Below are positions 23,201 through 30,082 of a stretch of 32,971 nucleotides of DNA, one piece after another. Below the pieces are notes generated by a model. It was not told the DNA's origin, did not search any database, and saw only the letters and a list, made by a program, of their open reading frames with translations. A program made the position numbers and the translations under genes. Source of the stretch: Apostichopus californicus (lineage: Eukaryota; Echinodermata; Holothuroidea; Aspidochirotida; Stichopodidae); NCBI GenBank assembly GCA_020650975.1, contig JAIPMN010002418.1, positions 1-32,971 on the forward strand. Reading direction: 5' to 3'. Each line of letters begins with the position of its first letter. Position 1 is the first letter of the stretch.

Positions 23201-24678
23201 CATCTGCTTTTAGAGTTTATTTTGAATTCATAAAACTGCTTCATTTGTGCAAACTTGTGTTGATGGTCATAGTCCTCTTTTTTAAGTCTATAGTTTGCAC
23301 TGTATCATTGGCTAGTGGTGTCAGGTTCTCATTGGCAATGTGGGTGTATAGTTTGCACTGTATCATTGGTGTCAGGTATTCTCATATTGTTATGGTGGTG
23401 TATTGTGTGCCATGGTGGTGTATGCTCTGCTAGTCTCTCTGTGTAATAGTTGCAGGCACAGGCCTTAAATGAAATCTTGGCTTTTTGCCAATGGAAATTA
23501 AAGGCACTGGCAATTTTTGACAATAGACATTAAGAACTTAAAATGAATGGTTAGTTGTTTAACAATCGTCAGTAGAAGAATCGGCAAGACTTGGGGCGCC
23601 CCCTAAGATGAGCTCTTTATCATTGCCTATTATCATCAGATAATATTGGACGACTCTCAAAGGCCTCCCCAGTAATTGATGTGTGTTTTAACTCATCAAA
23701 ATGCCAGTGAAACCTTGATATTAGCCATTAAATATATAAGCACTGATATTTTTAGCAAGTCTTATAATTGTGAAATTTTAGGCCTTAGGAGTAAAAGATG
23801 CCAGTGAAACCTTGATTTTAGCCAGTAGATATTTAAGCACTGATATTTTTAGCAAGTGAACTTATAATTGTGAAATTTTAGGCCTTAGGAGTACAAGATT
23901 TTTCATTTCATTGGTTCCAGCAAATGCTTGTTGGACGGCACCATCAATCTCTCCTTCATTCTTTCTCTTTTATTGAAATAGGAACAAATCACTGGTCTTG
24001 ATTTTCAGCTCATTTTCTTTTCAGAATCAAAGCTTTCTCTTATTTTTACAGCTAACAAATGATTCTTATTTTCTTGCTAAGATATATTTATTCTATTATT
24101 GCATTGTCTAACTATCCACCCCTGTTGGGTAACCTTGCATTGTTTCCCATGTCCCTCCCCATTTTCCACACTTTCACCTCTCTCTCAGATGCTGATAGCT
24201 TTATTAGCATTTGTTTATTTTCAAAATTCTATATCTCTCATCAAGAAAAATAGTTTTGGTTAAATGTCACTACTGATACTGTCAATCTAGATGTTTGTCT
24301 TTAGTCGTATGCGTAAAAATAAAATGTTAAACTTTTCAATTTTGAGATAGTTACTTGCAAAGCTTTAAACGTTAAAAAAATTTGTTAGAAAAGTTTCTTT
24401 TGTTTATAGGAAAGTTGACAGGGAAAGTATCCCCTCTCTTTTAACCAGGTGGTTATGGCGGTGACATGGGAGGTGGCGGCTATGGAGGAGGAGGAGGAGG
24501 AGGAAGTGGTGGCTCAGGAGGAGGATATGGGGGCGGACCAGGTGTTGGTGGAGGAGGACAAGGAGGAGGACAAGGAGGAGGAGGACAGGATATGTATGGC
24601 AGTGGCGGTCCTATGTCGGGCAATTATGGCCAGCAGAGGATGGGCAACACTCAACAATACCATCCCTACCGCCGGTGA
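11213..24678 (+). CDS. Two-RRM glycine-rich hnRNP, DAZAP1/Hrb27C-like (gene B, spliced)
   Basis: Coding exons are 11213-11232, 11671-11711, 12935-13101, 13655-13819, 14739-14787, 16615-16697, 18191-18344, 19231-19281, 20021-20272, 22059-22181, 22589-22684 and 24449-24678, with a possible cassette at 20660-20695/20719. They join in frame into 476 residues (488 or 496 with the cassette). RRM1 is about residues 8-80 (KLFIGGV; RNP1 RGFGFVKY 48-55). RRM2 is about 107-181 (KIFIGGV; KGFGFVSF 147-154). The linker LDPKKCTPRG is the DAZAP1/Hrb27C signature. The remaining 300 residues are Gly-rich with Tyr, Asn and Gln and end in QQYHPYRR. The family binds mRNA and shuttles between nucleus and cytoplasm in splicing and translation. 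Such low-complexity tails commonly drive granule assembly. Alternative identity: an hnRNP A/B member. Confidence 0.9.
11671..11711 (+). CDS. Gene B exon 2 (RNP2 of RRM1)
   Basis: The 41-nt exon between acceptor ttacag and donor gtgagt encodes KLFIGGVDKDTTE. It matches gene A exon 2 exactly in length and phase. Confidence 0.88.
11712..12934 (+). other. Gene B intron 2
   Basis: About 1.2 kb, unremarkable except for the foldback element at 12677-12805 and a pyrimidine-rich tract near 12580. Intron 1 (11233-11670) and intron 3 (13102-13654, with a 15-base T run near 13160) show nothing further. Confidence 0.5.
12677..12805. mobile_element. Foldback MITE-like element in gene B intron 2
   Basis: The 28-base arms at 12677-12704 and 12778-12805 are inverted copies with two mismatches; both contain ctaatttagaatcagtg and ggaagtat. 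Weaker pairing extends several bases outward, and cctcat/atgagg words pair inside. At 129 bases and with no coding capacity it looks like a non-autonomous transposon or a stable hairpin. No clear target duplication was seen. Confidence 0.6.
12935..13101 (+). CDS. Gene B exon 3 (body of RRM1)
   Basis: The 167-nt exon between acceptor attcag and donor gtaagt includes VLMKDSESDRNRGFGFVKY and ends VLNGKK. This is the core of RRM1. Confidence 0.92.
13655..13819 (+). CDS. Gene B exon 4 (linker and RRM2 start)
   Basis: The 165-nt phase-0 exon begins LDPKKCTPRG, the linker motif shared with DAZAP1 and Hrb27C. It includes HKIFIGGVPQ, RNP2 of RRM2. The donor is tcg|gtaagt. Confidence 0.92.
14008..14197. 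mobile_element. Short inverted-repeat element with CAGGG ends in gene B intron 4
   Basis: The element begins cagggttttcgttag and ends ttaacaaaaaccctg, imperfect inverted ends of 15 bases. Both sides are flanked by cagtg. Inside are repeated cc(g/c)(g/c)ctact and tgacccg words. The CAGGG termini recall hAT-type MITEs, but an eight-base target duplication is not evident, so the superfamily is open. Confidence 0.6.
14739..14787 (+). CDS. Gene B exon 5 (RRM2 middle)
   Basis: The 49-nt exon encodes VSAVKLAQDPDTKRNK plus one base, after acceptor tctctcag and before donor gtcagt. It is the same length as gene A exon 5. Confidence 0.88.
14788..16614 (+). other. Gene B intron 5
   Basis: About 1.8 kb inside RRM2. 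It contains G and C runs at 15039-15046 and 15320-15328. An imperfect inverted pair (cgcataactcac near 15966 and gtgagttatgtgtg near 16528) may bound a decayed repeat. No exon was recognised. Confidence 0.45.
16615..16697 (+). CDS. Gene B exon 6 (RNP1 of RRM2)
   Basis: The 83-nt exon after acceptor tgtttag encodes GFGFVSFMQERSALEACKEH and ends GGKQ. The donor gtacat is weak. Read-through reaches an in-frame TAA three codons later (16707-16709 region). Confidence 0.87.
16698..18190 (+). other. Gene B intron 6
   Basis: About 1.5 kb. It holds several copies of the palindromic word acttaagt between 16705 and 17040, a (TGTT) microsatellite at 17487-17508, and a short (TAG) run near 18088-18102. 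No exon was recognised. Confidence 0.5.
18191..18344 (+). CDS. Gene B exon 7 (RRM2 tail and first Gly-rich part)
   Basis: The 154-nt exon between acceptor cttttag and donor gtctgt starts VECKPARKAQKSG, closing RRM2 with a basic stretch, and then turns Gly-rich, ending YGYMQ plus one base. Confidence 0.9.
18555..18613. repeat. Perfect 16-bp inverted repeat in gene B intron 7
   Basis: tttctgtagtatctgg at 18555-18570 is exactly complementary to ccagatactacagaaa at 18598-18613, with a 27-base loop containing the palindrome gttgcaac. In RNA this would be a strong hairpin. The rest of intron 7 (18345-19230) shows nothing else. Confidence 0.8.
19231..19281 (+). CDS. Gene B exon 8 (short Gly/Gln exon)
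   Basis: The 51-nt exon between acceptor cgttag and donor gtgagt encodes GGGGGQGWGGGPQQQM. It is homologous to gene A mini-exons 8 and 9, with phase 1 at both ends. Confidence 0.85.
20021..20272 (+). CDS. Gene B exon 9 (large Gly-rich exon)
   Basis: The 252-nt exon between acceptor ggatag and donor gtaagt encodes repeats such as GNFGNQGGFGNQGGYGG and a poly-Gly run made from (gga) repeats at 20118-20138. FG, YG and NQGG motifs recur. Phase is 1 at both ends. Confidence 0.9.
20273..22058 (+). other. Gene B intron 9, with the possible cassette exon
   Basis: The long interval around the possible cassette at 20660-20719. It holds a 13-base G run at 21628-21640 and no other recognised content. 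Intron 8 (19282-20020) and intron 10 (22182-22588) are also without recognised elements. Confidence 0.5.
20660..20719 (+). CDS. Possible cassette exon of gene B with two donors
   Basis: After acceptor ttactacag, an in-frame segment encodes LCSGGGDAAPT and may end at 20695 (donor gtaaag) or continue through GKGSGQTA to 20719 (donor gtaaca). The lengths, 36 or 60 nt, both preserve frame, with phase 1 on both sides. It is less Gly-rich than its neighbours. Exon use is inferred from splice sites and frame only. Confidence 0.45.
22059..22181 (+). CDS. Gene B exon 10 (Gly-rich)
   Basis: The 123-nt exon between acceptor catcag and donor gtgaga encodes GGNQGYGGGYGGVYGSNQGG, then a Ser/Gly stretch ending SNYG. 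Phase is 1 at both ends. Confidence 0.9.
22589..22684 (+). CDS. Gene B exon 11 (GPMGGYHH exon)
   Basis: The 96-nt exon between acceptor aaacag and donor gtaatg encodes GPMGGYHHEASRYGPQRGN and ends PGAMAQN. It is more mixed than other tail exons, with an RG motif. Phase is 1 at both ends. Confidence 0.87.
23289..23383. repeat. Direct duplication, about 58-bp period
   Basis: tatagtttgcactgtatcat followed by tgg occurs at 23289-23311 and again at 23347-23369. A shared gtgtcaggt follows in both, although the first copy has a seven-base insertion before it. Confidence 0.75.
23701..23899. repeat. 97-bp tandem duplication
   Basis: Two adjacent copies (23701-23797 and 23798-23899) each start atgccagtgaaaccttga and end ggccttaggagta. 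They differ by a few substitutions and a four-base insertion, indicating a fairly recent local duplication in intron 11. Confidence 0.85.
24449..24678 (+). CDS. Gene B terminal exon
   Basis: The last coding exon follows acceptor aaccag and encodes a long Gly-rich stretch with GGG(Q/Y) repeats. It ends NTQQYHPYRR and a TGA stop at 24676-24678. Confidence 0.92.
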
Positions 24679-24705
24679 TCAGGGAGACTCTTTTTTATAT
24701 AAGTT

Positions 24706-24713
24706 TGTAAATA
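24706..24713 (+). promoter_or_regulatory. Candidate Pumilio response element
   Basis: TGTAAATA fits the UGUANAUA consensus of PUF proteins and lies early in the 3' UTR. An eight-base match can occur by chance, so function is only a possibility. Confidence 0.25.
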
Positions 24714-26404
24714 ACTTCATTTTAACCAACTTTTGTCATTTTCAAAAGTCATTTGTCTTGTCATGTTACGTCATGCAGGTTTAGGTTCCTTGTATAGAGC
24801 CCCTTTCTCGTCTCTCATGACCCATTTCTAGTGCACCCTACTTTGTATCAATCTAGTGTGCATGTGTGATGTATGTGGTTGGGCTGTAACTGAGGTTCCT
24901 CGTAAAAGTCCGGTCAATCACGACGGAAGATTAAATGTGACAGATGTTGAAGTGTTTCTTCACGTGTTATTCATCTCAAGGAAACACTAGAGTCCAGGGC
25001 AAGGAATTCTTTCTACCTTTCCTCAGACACATCAATCCTTAAACCGTTAAAAATGCTTCAGTTGGCCAGACGGTTTTAAAATGCTTGGCCAATTGTTAAG
25101 AGATGTACGCATACCCTTACGATGATGACAAAGGAGGACAATGCTGATGACATTTTCTGAAGGTGCGAACTGATTAAAGAGGTGGTTTGAATTAAAATTT
25201 TGTATTGTGCAGACTGAAAAACCACCTGCTCACCACCTTCAAGATCATCATCATCATTGCATGATAGAGACATGTATAAATCATTCTCAAAGCCGAATTA
25301 TCCAAGTTCGGAAACTACCCGGCTTCTCTAAAGCACTGATCTATTACATAAAGTTTTGTCAAACTTCCAATCTCTCACATCTTGAACTCACTTTTGCAGC
25401 TGTTGTAAAAATAGGCAAGTTGCCTCTTTTTGAAAAGTCTTTAAGTAAATACAAATTTGTAAGACCACGAAATGAATGATTTACCTTAAATTTTAACGCC
25501 TTTTTAGAGAGAGACAGAAAGTTTTTACTTACCATAAATCAATCAGTCCTAAAAAGGTGTTAAAAATTTGTGGAATTGTTTGACACATACAAGAATTGTA
25601 AATGGAAATGTGTCTATCTTTCGTTTAGAAAGAATTTAAGTTGAGAGGAATATTGAGTACCAGGTCATTGGTGAAAAATGATACTAATTAATTAACCACT
25701 GCCATTGTAGAATCTGGATTCCCCTTTTTCGTGATATGATTGATTTATAGTCATATTTAGCCCTGGACAGGCTTCTTGTTTTTATGTTAGCATTTTTTGT
25801 ACGGTGATAATGGTCAGTCTACCTTGTACTATATTGATTCTTCCAGGGGAAGGGAACGAGTAGGGTTGAAAAGAACTGTACCCCAGGGGGGCAAACGGCT
25901 TCATGTGATTACCAATGTTGTGGTTACATTCCTGGAAAAGACCGGCAGGGGAGGGATTGGATTGCTGGATCTCTGAAGGAAGAAGTATACAATGGTTACA
26001 GGGCACAAGAATTAAGTTAATTTGGTTGTAAAAATGGGTAATATTATGCTGAAAATGTCAGTTTGTAAATTGCAGGTCCGAGAGCTTTGTTTAATTGTGC
26101 ACTTTTTCCATTTCATATTATCTGAAGTCGGTTGAGAATTGAATAACGGGACTCTTCACTCTGTAAGCAGACTAAGGCCAAAAGATGAGGGGATCATTCG
26201 TTGTGCATTTTGTTTCAAATAAGTTTGGCCATACTGGCCAGAAGTTTGTCAATTCTTTACACACCACTCGACTTTTCCTTTGGAGGGAGAGTTGCCTTTT
26301 TGTGGTGATTTCGTTTAATGACCATGACTGGATGAACCCCACCAATTGCATTTGTGTATGTCTATGTTAACTTTGTAGGATACTGTTATTTTAAAACATT
26401 GCAA

Positions 26405-26410
26405 AATAAA
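26405..26410 (+). terminator. Polyadenylation signal of gene B
   Basis: AATAAA is followed by tttttgttgtaattag and, 25-40 bases on, by GT/T-rich sequence. It is the best candidate for the main 3' end. Confidence 0.45.
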
Positions 26411-26584
26411 TTTTTGTTGTAATTAGAAAGTTGGCTCTTTGTTTTACTTGTATCTAGATGTAGGGTATACACCCAGATTATTTATAAATTACAAAAATTA
26501 TTTGTAGAAGTTAGAATGCCAAATATGTACTTGGTTGTGAAGCTAGCCAGTTCAGCAATCCACAAACATCTTGGTTGAAGAACC

Positions 26585-26755
26585 CTACTGACTAAGCCCG
26601 GAGGAGGGATAAGGCAAACTTTGACCCCTTCTACTGCCTAAGCCCGGAGGAGGGGTAAGGCAAACTTTGACCCCTTCTACTGCCTAAGACCGGAGGAGTG
26701 GTAAGGCAAACTTTTGACCCCTACTGCCTAAGCCCGGAGGAGAAGTAACGCAAAG
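26585..26755. repeat. 46-bp minisatellite downstream of gene B
   Basis: About 3.7 copies of a unit containing ctaagcccggaggaggggta and caaactttgacccctt; copy starts are at 26592, 26638, 26684 and 26728. Copies are very similar, suggesting recent expansion. Confidence 0.88.
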
Positions 26756-27649
26756 TGGTGTAATATCTATGAATTGGAATACACACAATACCGACTCTCT
26801 TCATATAATTCACTCTGATATCGAAATAATTCGAGAAAGGTATGAATAAAGCGAGCATGACCTTTGGATTATAGTTAACTAAGTTGGATGCTGTTGAATA
26901 CTCACCAATTGCCATTCATCAATTTAGAGCATGGGTTGAAATGTCCATTGACGTAGCTAGGGTCCCAGGGCCCTGGTTCAAGAGAGAGAGAGAGCTGTTT
27001 CCTTTCACGGCCACTTGACACAAACCATTTATGTAACCAACTACAAAGTTATGCTCGATTGTCTTACTCTGCCTGGCAGTTGGCTAAACAACGCTTGGGC
27101 CCGCTGCAGGACGTTTGGACCCCCCCCCCCCCCTGGTTTAATGAAACCCCGATTGCTACGCCTCTGGAAACGACTTCTGTTGATTTAATAGCCATTGAAT
27201 TGTGACAGCACTGGTAATTGATTGGGGCTTTAACGATTTGCCCGAGAAATGTAACCAATATGGAAGGGCGTACTGGTGAGATCCCCCTCAACTTTGAGAA
27301 TTTTTCACCAAATTAAAGGCACTGTATACTTAAATGCATAATGCTGCTACCATTGGAAGTAAATTAATATCCAAGAATCATCACATTTTAGGTTAGTCTA
27401 CCAATATGTTTCTGTATAATATTGCCAATATAAATGTCAGATAAGTCGGGCAAGCTTAGAACGTTAGTCTAATTACCTGAGTTTTGGTACGGAACTACTG
27501 ACTCATCAAAACGATCATTGCTGTTTAGTTTTTTTGCCGTGCCCGAAACAATAACAGCATATCGCCCGTATCTTCACGGAAATATCTTGTTACCAGGGGC
27601 TGCACCCCCCCCCCCTCCCCACCACTCCACCCCCTTCGCCTCATACCAT
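26756..27649. other. Intergenic, repeat-like, no gene recognised
   Basis: It contains a short (AG) tract at about 26980-26994, a 14-base C run at 27120-27133 and an 11-base C run at 27605-27615. The words gacgtagctagggtc (26950 region) and gctacgcctctgg (27157 region) resemble pieces of dispersed repeats. Short open frames lack coding character. Confidence 0.45.
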
Positions 27650-28150
27650 AGCTCCCAACTCTTGAGAAGGCAAATGCTGGTCCATTCCACGAATCGCCGT
27701 CCTGGGGGAGGGGTATAAGAGGAGGGGGTGACCCCTCCCCTTTTGAATTTTTTTGGAATCCTGGTGATGCCTACATGTAAAATGGTGGCACTTAGAAAGG
27801 CTTTTGTCACCCAAATTTTTCTGAGAAATATGCAATTTTTTGTGTGTAACATCAATAAATTGAATAGTAGGTGATAATTCATTCTTTCCCGTGGCATGAA
27901 ATGTTCGCTGCTCGCCCCAATGAAAAGAAATTATGGCTAATTTGAGGTTCAAATGATGCTGTAAAGGAGGTTTTATAGTCTATTATGCTAAATGCTAAAG
28001 AAATGATGGTTGCTAAGTCAAAATTTGATGCAATTTTTTTTATGTATACTTGACAATTACAATGCGGGTTTTTCGGACGCTTGCGCGGGTCAGCGGGTTT
28101 GGGTGTAAGAATGCGGGTCCAACCCGCGAAATGCGGGTCAGTTGGGAGCT
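27650..28150. mobile_element. Possible repeat element bounded by 11-bp inverted ends
   Basis: agctcccaact at 27650-27660 is exactly inverted as agttgggagct at 28140-28150. The right part is rich in gcgggt words (28063-28137), including gggtccaacccgc. The interval has no recognisable protein. An 11-base match alone is modest evidence. Confidence 0.35.
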
Positions 28151-29160
28151 CTGCTCATACGCCTATGATCCCTTATTCAACCGGTCGAACTAGACGCTGG
28201 ACGGATTTTAGTTTGGCTGAAATTGACTGGCACATTCCAACAACCGCTTGCATGGGTCGGTCTTTGTTCTATCGGCGGTCTGGTCACAATAGAACATCAA
28301 TGATTGTCTCGCCTTTGATATCACAAGCCATTGGACCACCGAACGCCAACTACAACCATCACGTGATAGCCAAACACATTGTAACCCGACGTATTTTTCA
28401 TAAAATTTTACATATTTAGCTAACATTTCCAAAGTGAGATGAGTTTTCTTGATGTTATTTATTTTGAGTATCAGGGAAGGACGAGAGGAATGCATTGTTA
28501 TGTGTACATTGTTTATTAAGAAGCTATATAGTAAAGCCACCCTCTTTATTGATCGCGTAGAATGCCAGATTTGCCTATAACGGGACCTCTCCAGATCTTT
28601 CAATGCATTTATTGATTGCAATAAATCGACCAGCATTTGGAACAAAAGTTCAGGGAAGTATTGTCTAAAATAATGGGCTGAATTAAAGATAAAAGGGGTA
28701 GGGGTAGGACATCCACCTTCGCCAGGTACAATAGTTCGTCAGTGTTGTGGTTGTCAGGGGTATGCATTGTGTGCGTGTATTGTGTGCAAGTATCTTGGAC
28801 TATGTAGGCTAAATACCGGTATGTCACAAAACTAATGTTTGGAATGAGACGTTTCCACTATAAGGTAAGTTTTAGTTTACATTATTTTATGAATTATTTA
28901 ATTGTTTGGTACCAAAGAATTGAAAACTAGTGATACACTGACAATATTTAGGGTATAGTGGTTTACAAGAATTCATTCCAGGGAATCAGCAACTGCCGCA
29001 GAAATTGTATAGTAGCCTGTAGGCCGAGATGTAATTCAGGTTTAGATCATTAAAACTACTGGACAATACTAATATATGAAGTTTGATATGCAGATTAAGT
29101 GAACATAATTCGATCTGTGTGTGTTTTATTTGGTGGTCAGTCTTACTATATCTGCAGTGA
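28151..29160. other. Intergenic; possible 5' UTR exon of gene C
   Basis: Overlapping open frames at 28081-28419 (plus) and 28208-28645 (minus) are not recognised and lack splice or homology support. A consensus donor, ataag|gtaagt, at 28864/28865 could end a 5' UTR exon spliced to 30022, but it competes with the TATA-driven start near 29205. Confidence 0.35.
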
Positions 29161-29173
29161 AATCATATAAATG

Positions 29174-29181
29174 TATATAAA
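29174..29181 (+). promoter_or_regulatory. TATA box, candidate promoter of gene C
   Basis: tatataaa is followed about 30 bases later by a pyrimidine-rich stretch (cgctctctcccgtctgtcc) where transcription could start. A possible donor (aca|gtgaga) at 29230/29231 would join this first exon to the acceptor before 30022. Confidence 0.45.
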
Positions 29182-29284
29182 CCCACGCTTAGCCTATATA
29201 CGCTCTCTCCCGTCTGTCCATCTTCAGACAGTGAGACAGTGAAGCTATGTCTATAGCAAGTTACATATGTTACATTATTAGTCA

Positions 29285-29725
29285 TCGTATTTCTGATTAC
29301 ATTATTGGTAATCGCAATCATGATTATATTACCCTGTTAATAAATCGCAGTATTGATTACATTATTGGTAATCGCACTCATGATTTTATTACCCGGCTAA
29401 TACATATCGCAGTAATGATTACATTATTGGTAATCGCACTCATGATTAAATTATTCTATGAACAGAAATCGCATATTACATTATTGATAATCGCACTAAT
29501 GATTATATTATTCTATCAATAGAAATCGCAGTAATGATTACATTATTGGTAATCGCACTCATTATTATATTACCCTGTTAATAGAAATCGCAGTAATGAT
29601 TACATTATTGGTAATCGCACTCATTATTCTATTATTCTATTAATATAAACCGCAGTAATGATACATTATTAGTAATCACAGTTATGATTACGTTATTGGT
29701 AATTGCACGTTAGTAATGGTTACAT
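29285..29725. repeat. About 60-bp AT-rich minisatellite upstream of gene C
   Basis: Roughly seven copies (starts near 29295, 29355, 29417, 29474, 29536, 29598 and 29660) plus a partial one share gattacattattggtaatcg, followed by cactcatgatta and cagtaat. Periods are 57-62 bases. Each unit carries several TAAT/ATTA words, including TAATGATTA. The array lies between the TATA box and the gene C coding exon. Confidence 0.9.
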
Positions 29726-30021
29726 GGGCCTACACTAACACCTTCATCAATACATTGGCGCAGTGCAAGTTTTGATTGATTGTTGTTGAGAAGACGATAC
29801 TACTTGTATTATTCAAGCTCAACTTGAGAACGAATATCAAACCTATTATTAGCAAATAATAAACAGAGTTTTTCTTGAGTCAGTCTGAAATGTAACCTTG
29901 GGTGAGATGTACCTTTAAAGTAAGAATGTGGATTATCATTAGTTGATTAGATATTGTAGGCCTCAACTTTTTCTGCTTAAGTAGAACAAAATTATATCTC
30001 TCTGTTTCTCTCTCTTTGCAG

Positions 30022-30082
30022 TATCTGAACATGAAACCAATCTGACTCTTTGGAGATTATTGTATTTATAAGTGATAGTAAA
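30022..30082 (+). other. 5' UTR part of gene C exon with short upstream ORF
   Basis: A strong acceptor (ctctctctttgcag ending 30021) precedes the coding exon. ATG at 30031 opens a four-codon frame (MKPI) ending TGA at 30043-30045, 37 bases before the main start. The open frame extends upstream to 30050 only through a TTG, so 30083 is the first ATG of the main frame. Confidence 0.5.

Larger units (their letters stand above)
22685..24448 (+). other. Gene B intron 11
   Basis: About 1.8 kb. It includes a short (TG) tract near 22782 and two local tandem duplications described separately (23289-23383 and 23701-23899). No exon was recognised. Confidence 0.5.
24679..26430 (+). other. Gene B 3' UTR
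   Basis: Noncoding sequence from the TGA to about 20 bases past the AATAAA at 26405-26410, which is followed by a T/GT-rich stretch fitting a polyadenylation site. An earlier ATTAAA at 25191-25196 could give a shorter form. A Pumilio-type word, TGTAAATA, lies at 24706-24713, 28 bases after the stop. The extent is inferred. Confidence 0.5.

Noticed and set aside
27574..27952. Minus-strand frames of 103-107 codons
   Set aside because: They cover C runs and repeat-like DNA, have no recognised domain and look like chance open frames.
28081..28645. Overlapping frames of 112 (plus) and 145 (minus) codons
   Set aside because: No family match, no splice support, and both strands are open over the same moderately GC-rich patch; possibly a decayed repeat, so not called as a gene.
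29247..29522. Plus-strand frame with repeating DYIIGN motifs
   Set aside because: It is simply the translation of the 60-bp minisatellite; the repeat period is not a multiple of three in all copies, so the frame changes.
30050..30082. Eleven-residue upstream extension of gene C
   Set aside because: The extension begins at TTG, not ATG; the first ATG in frame is 30083 with a good context.
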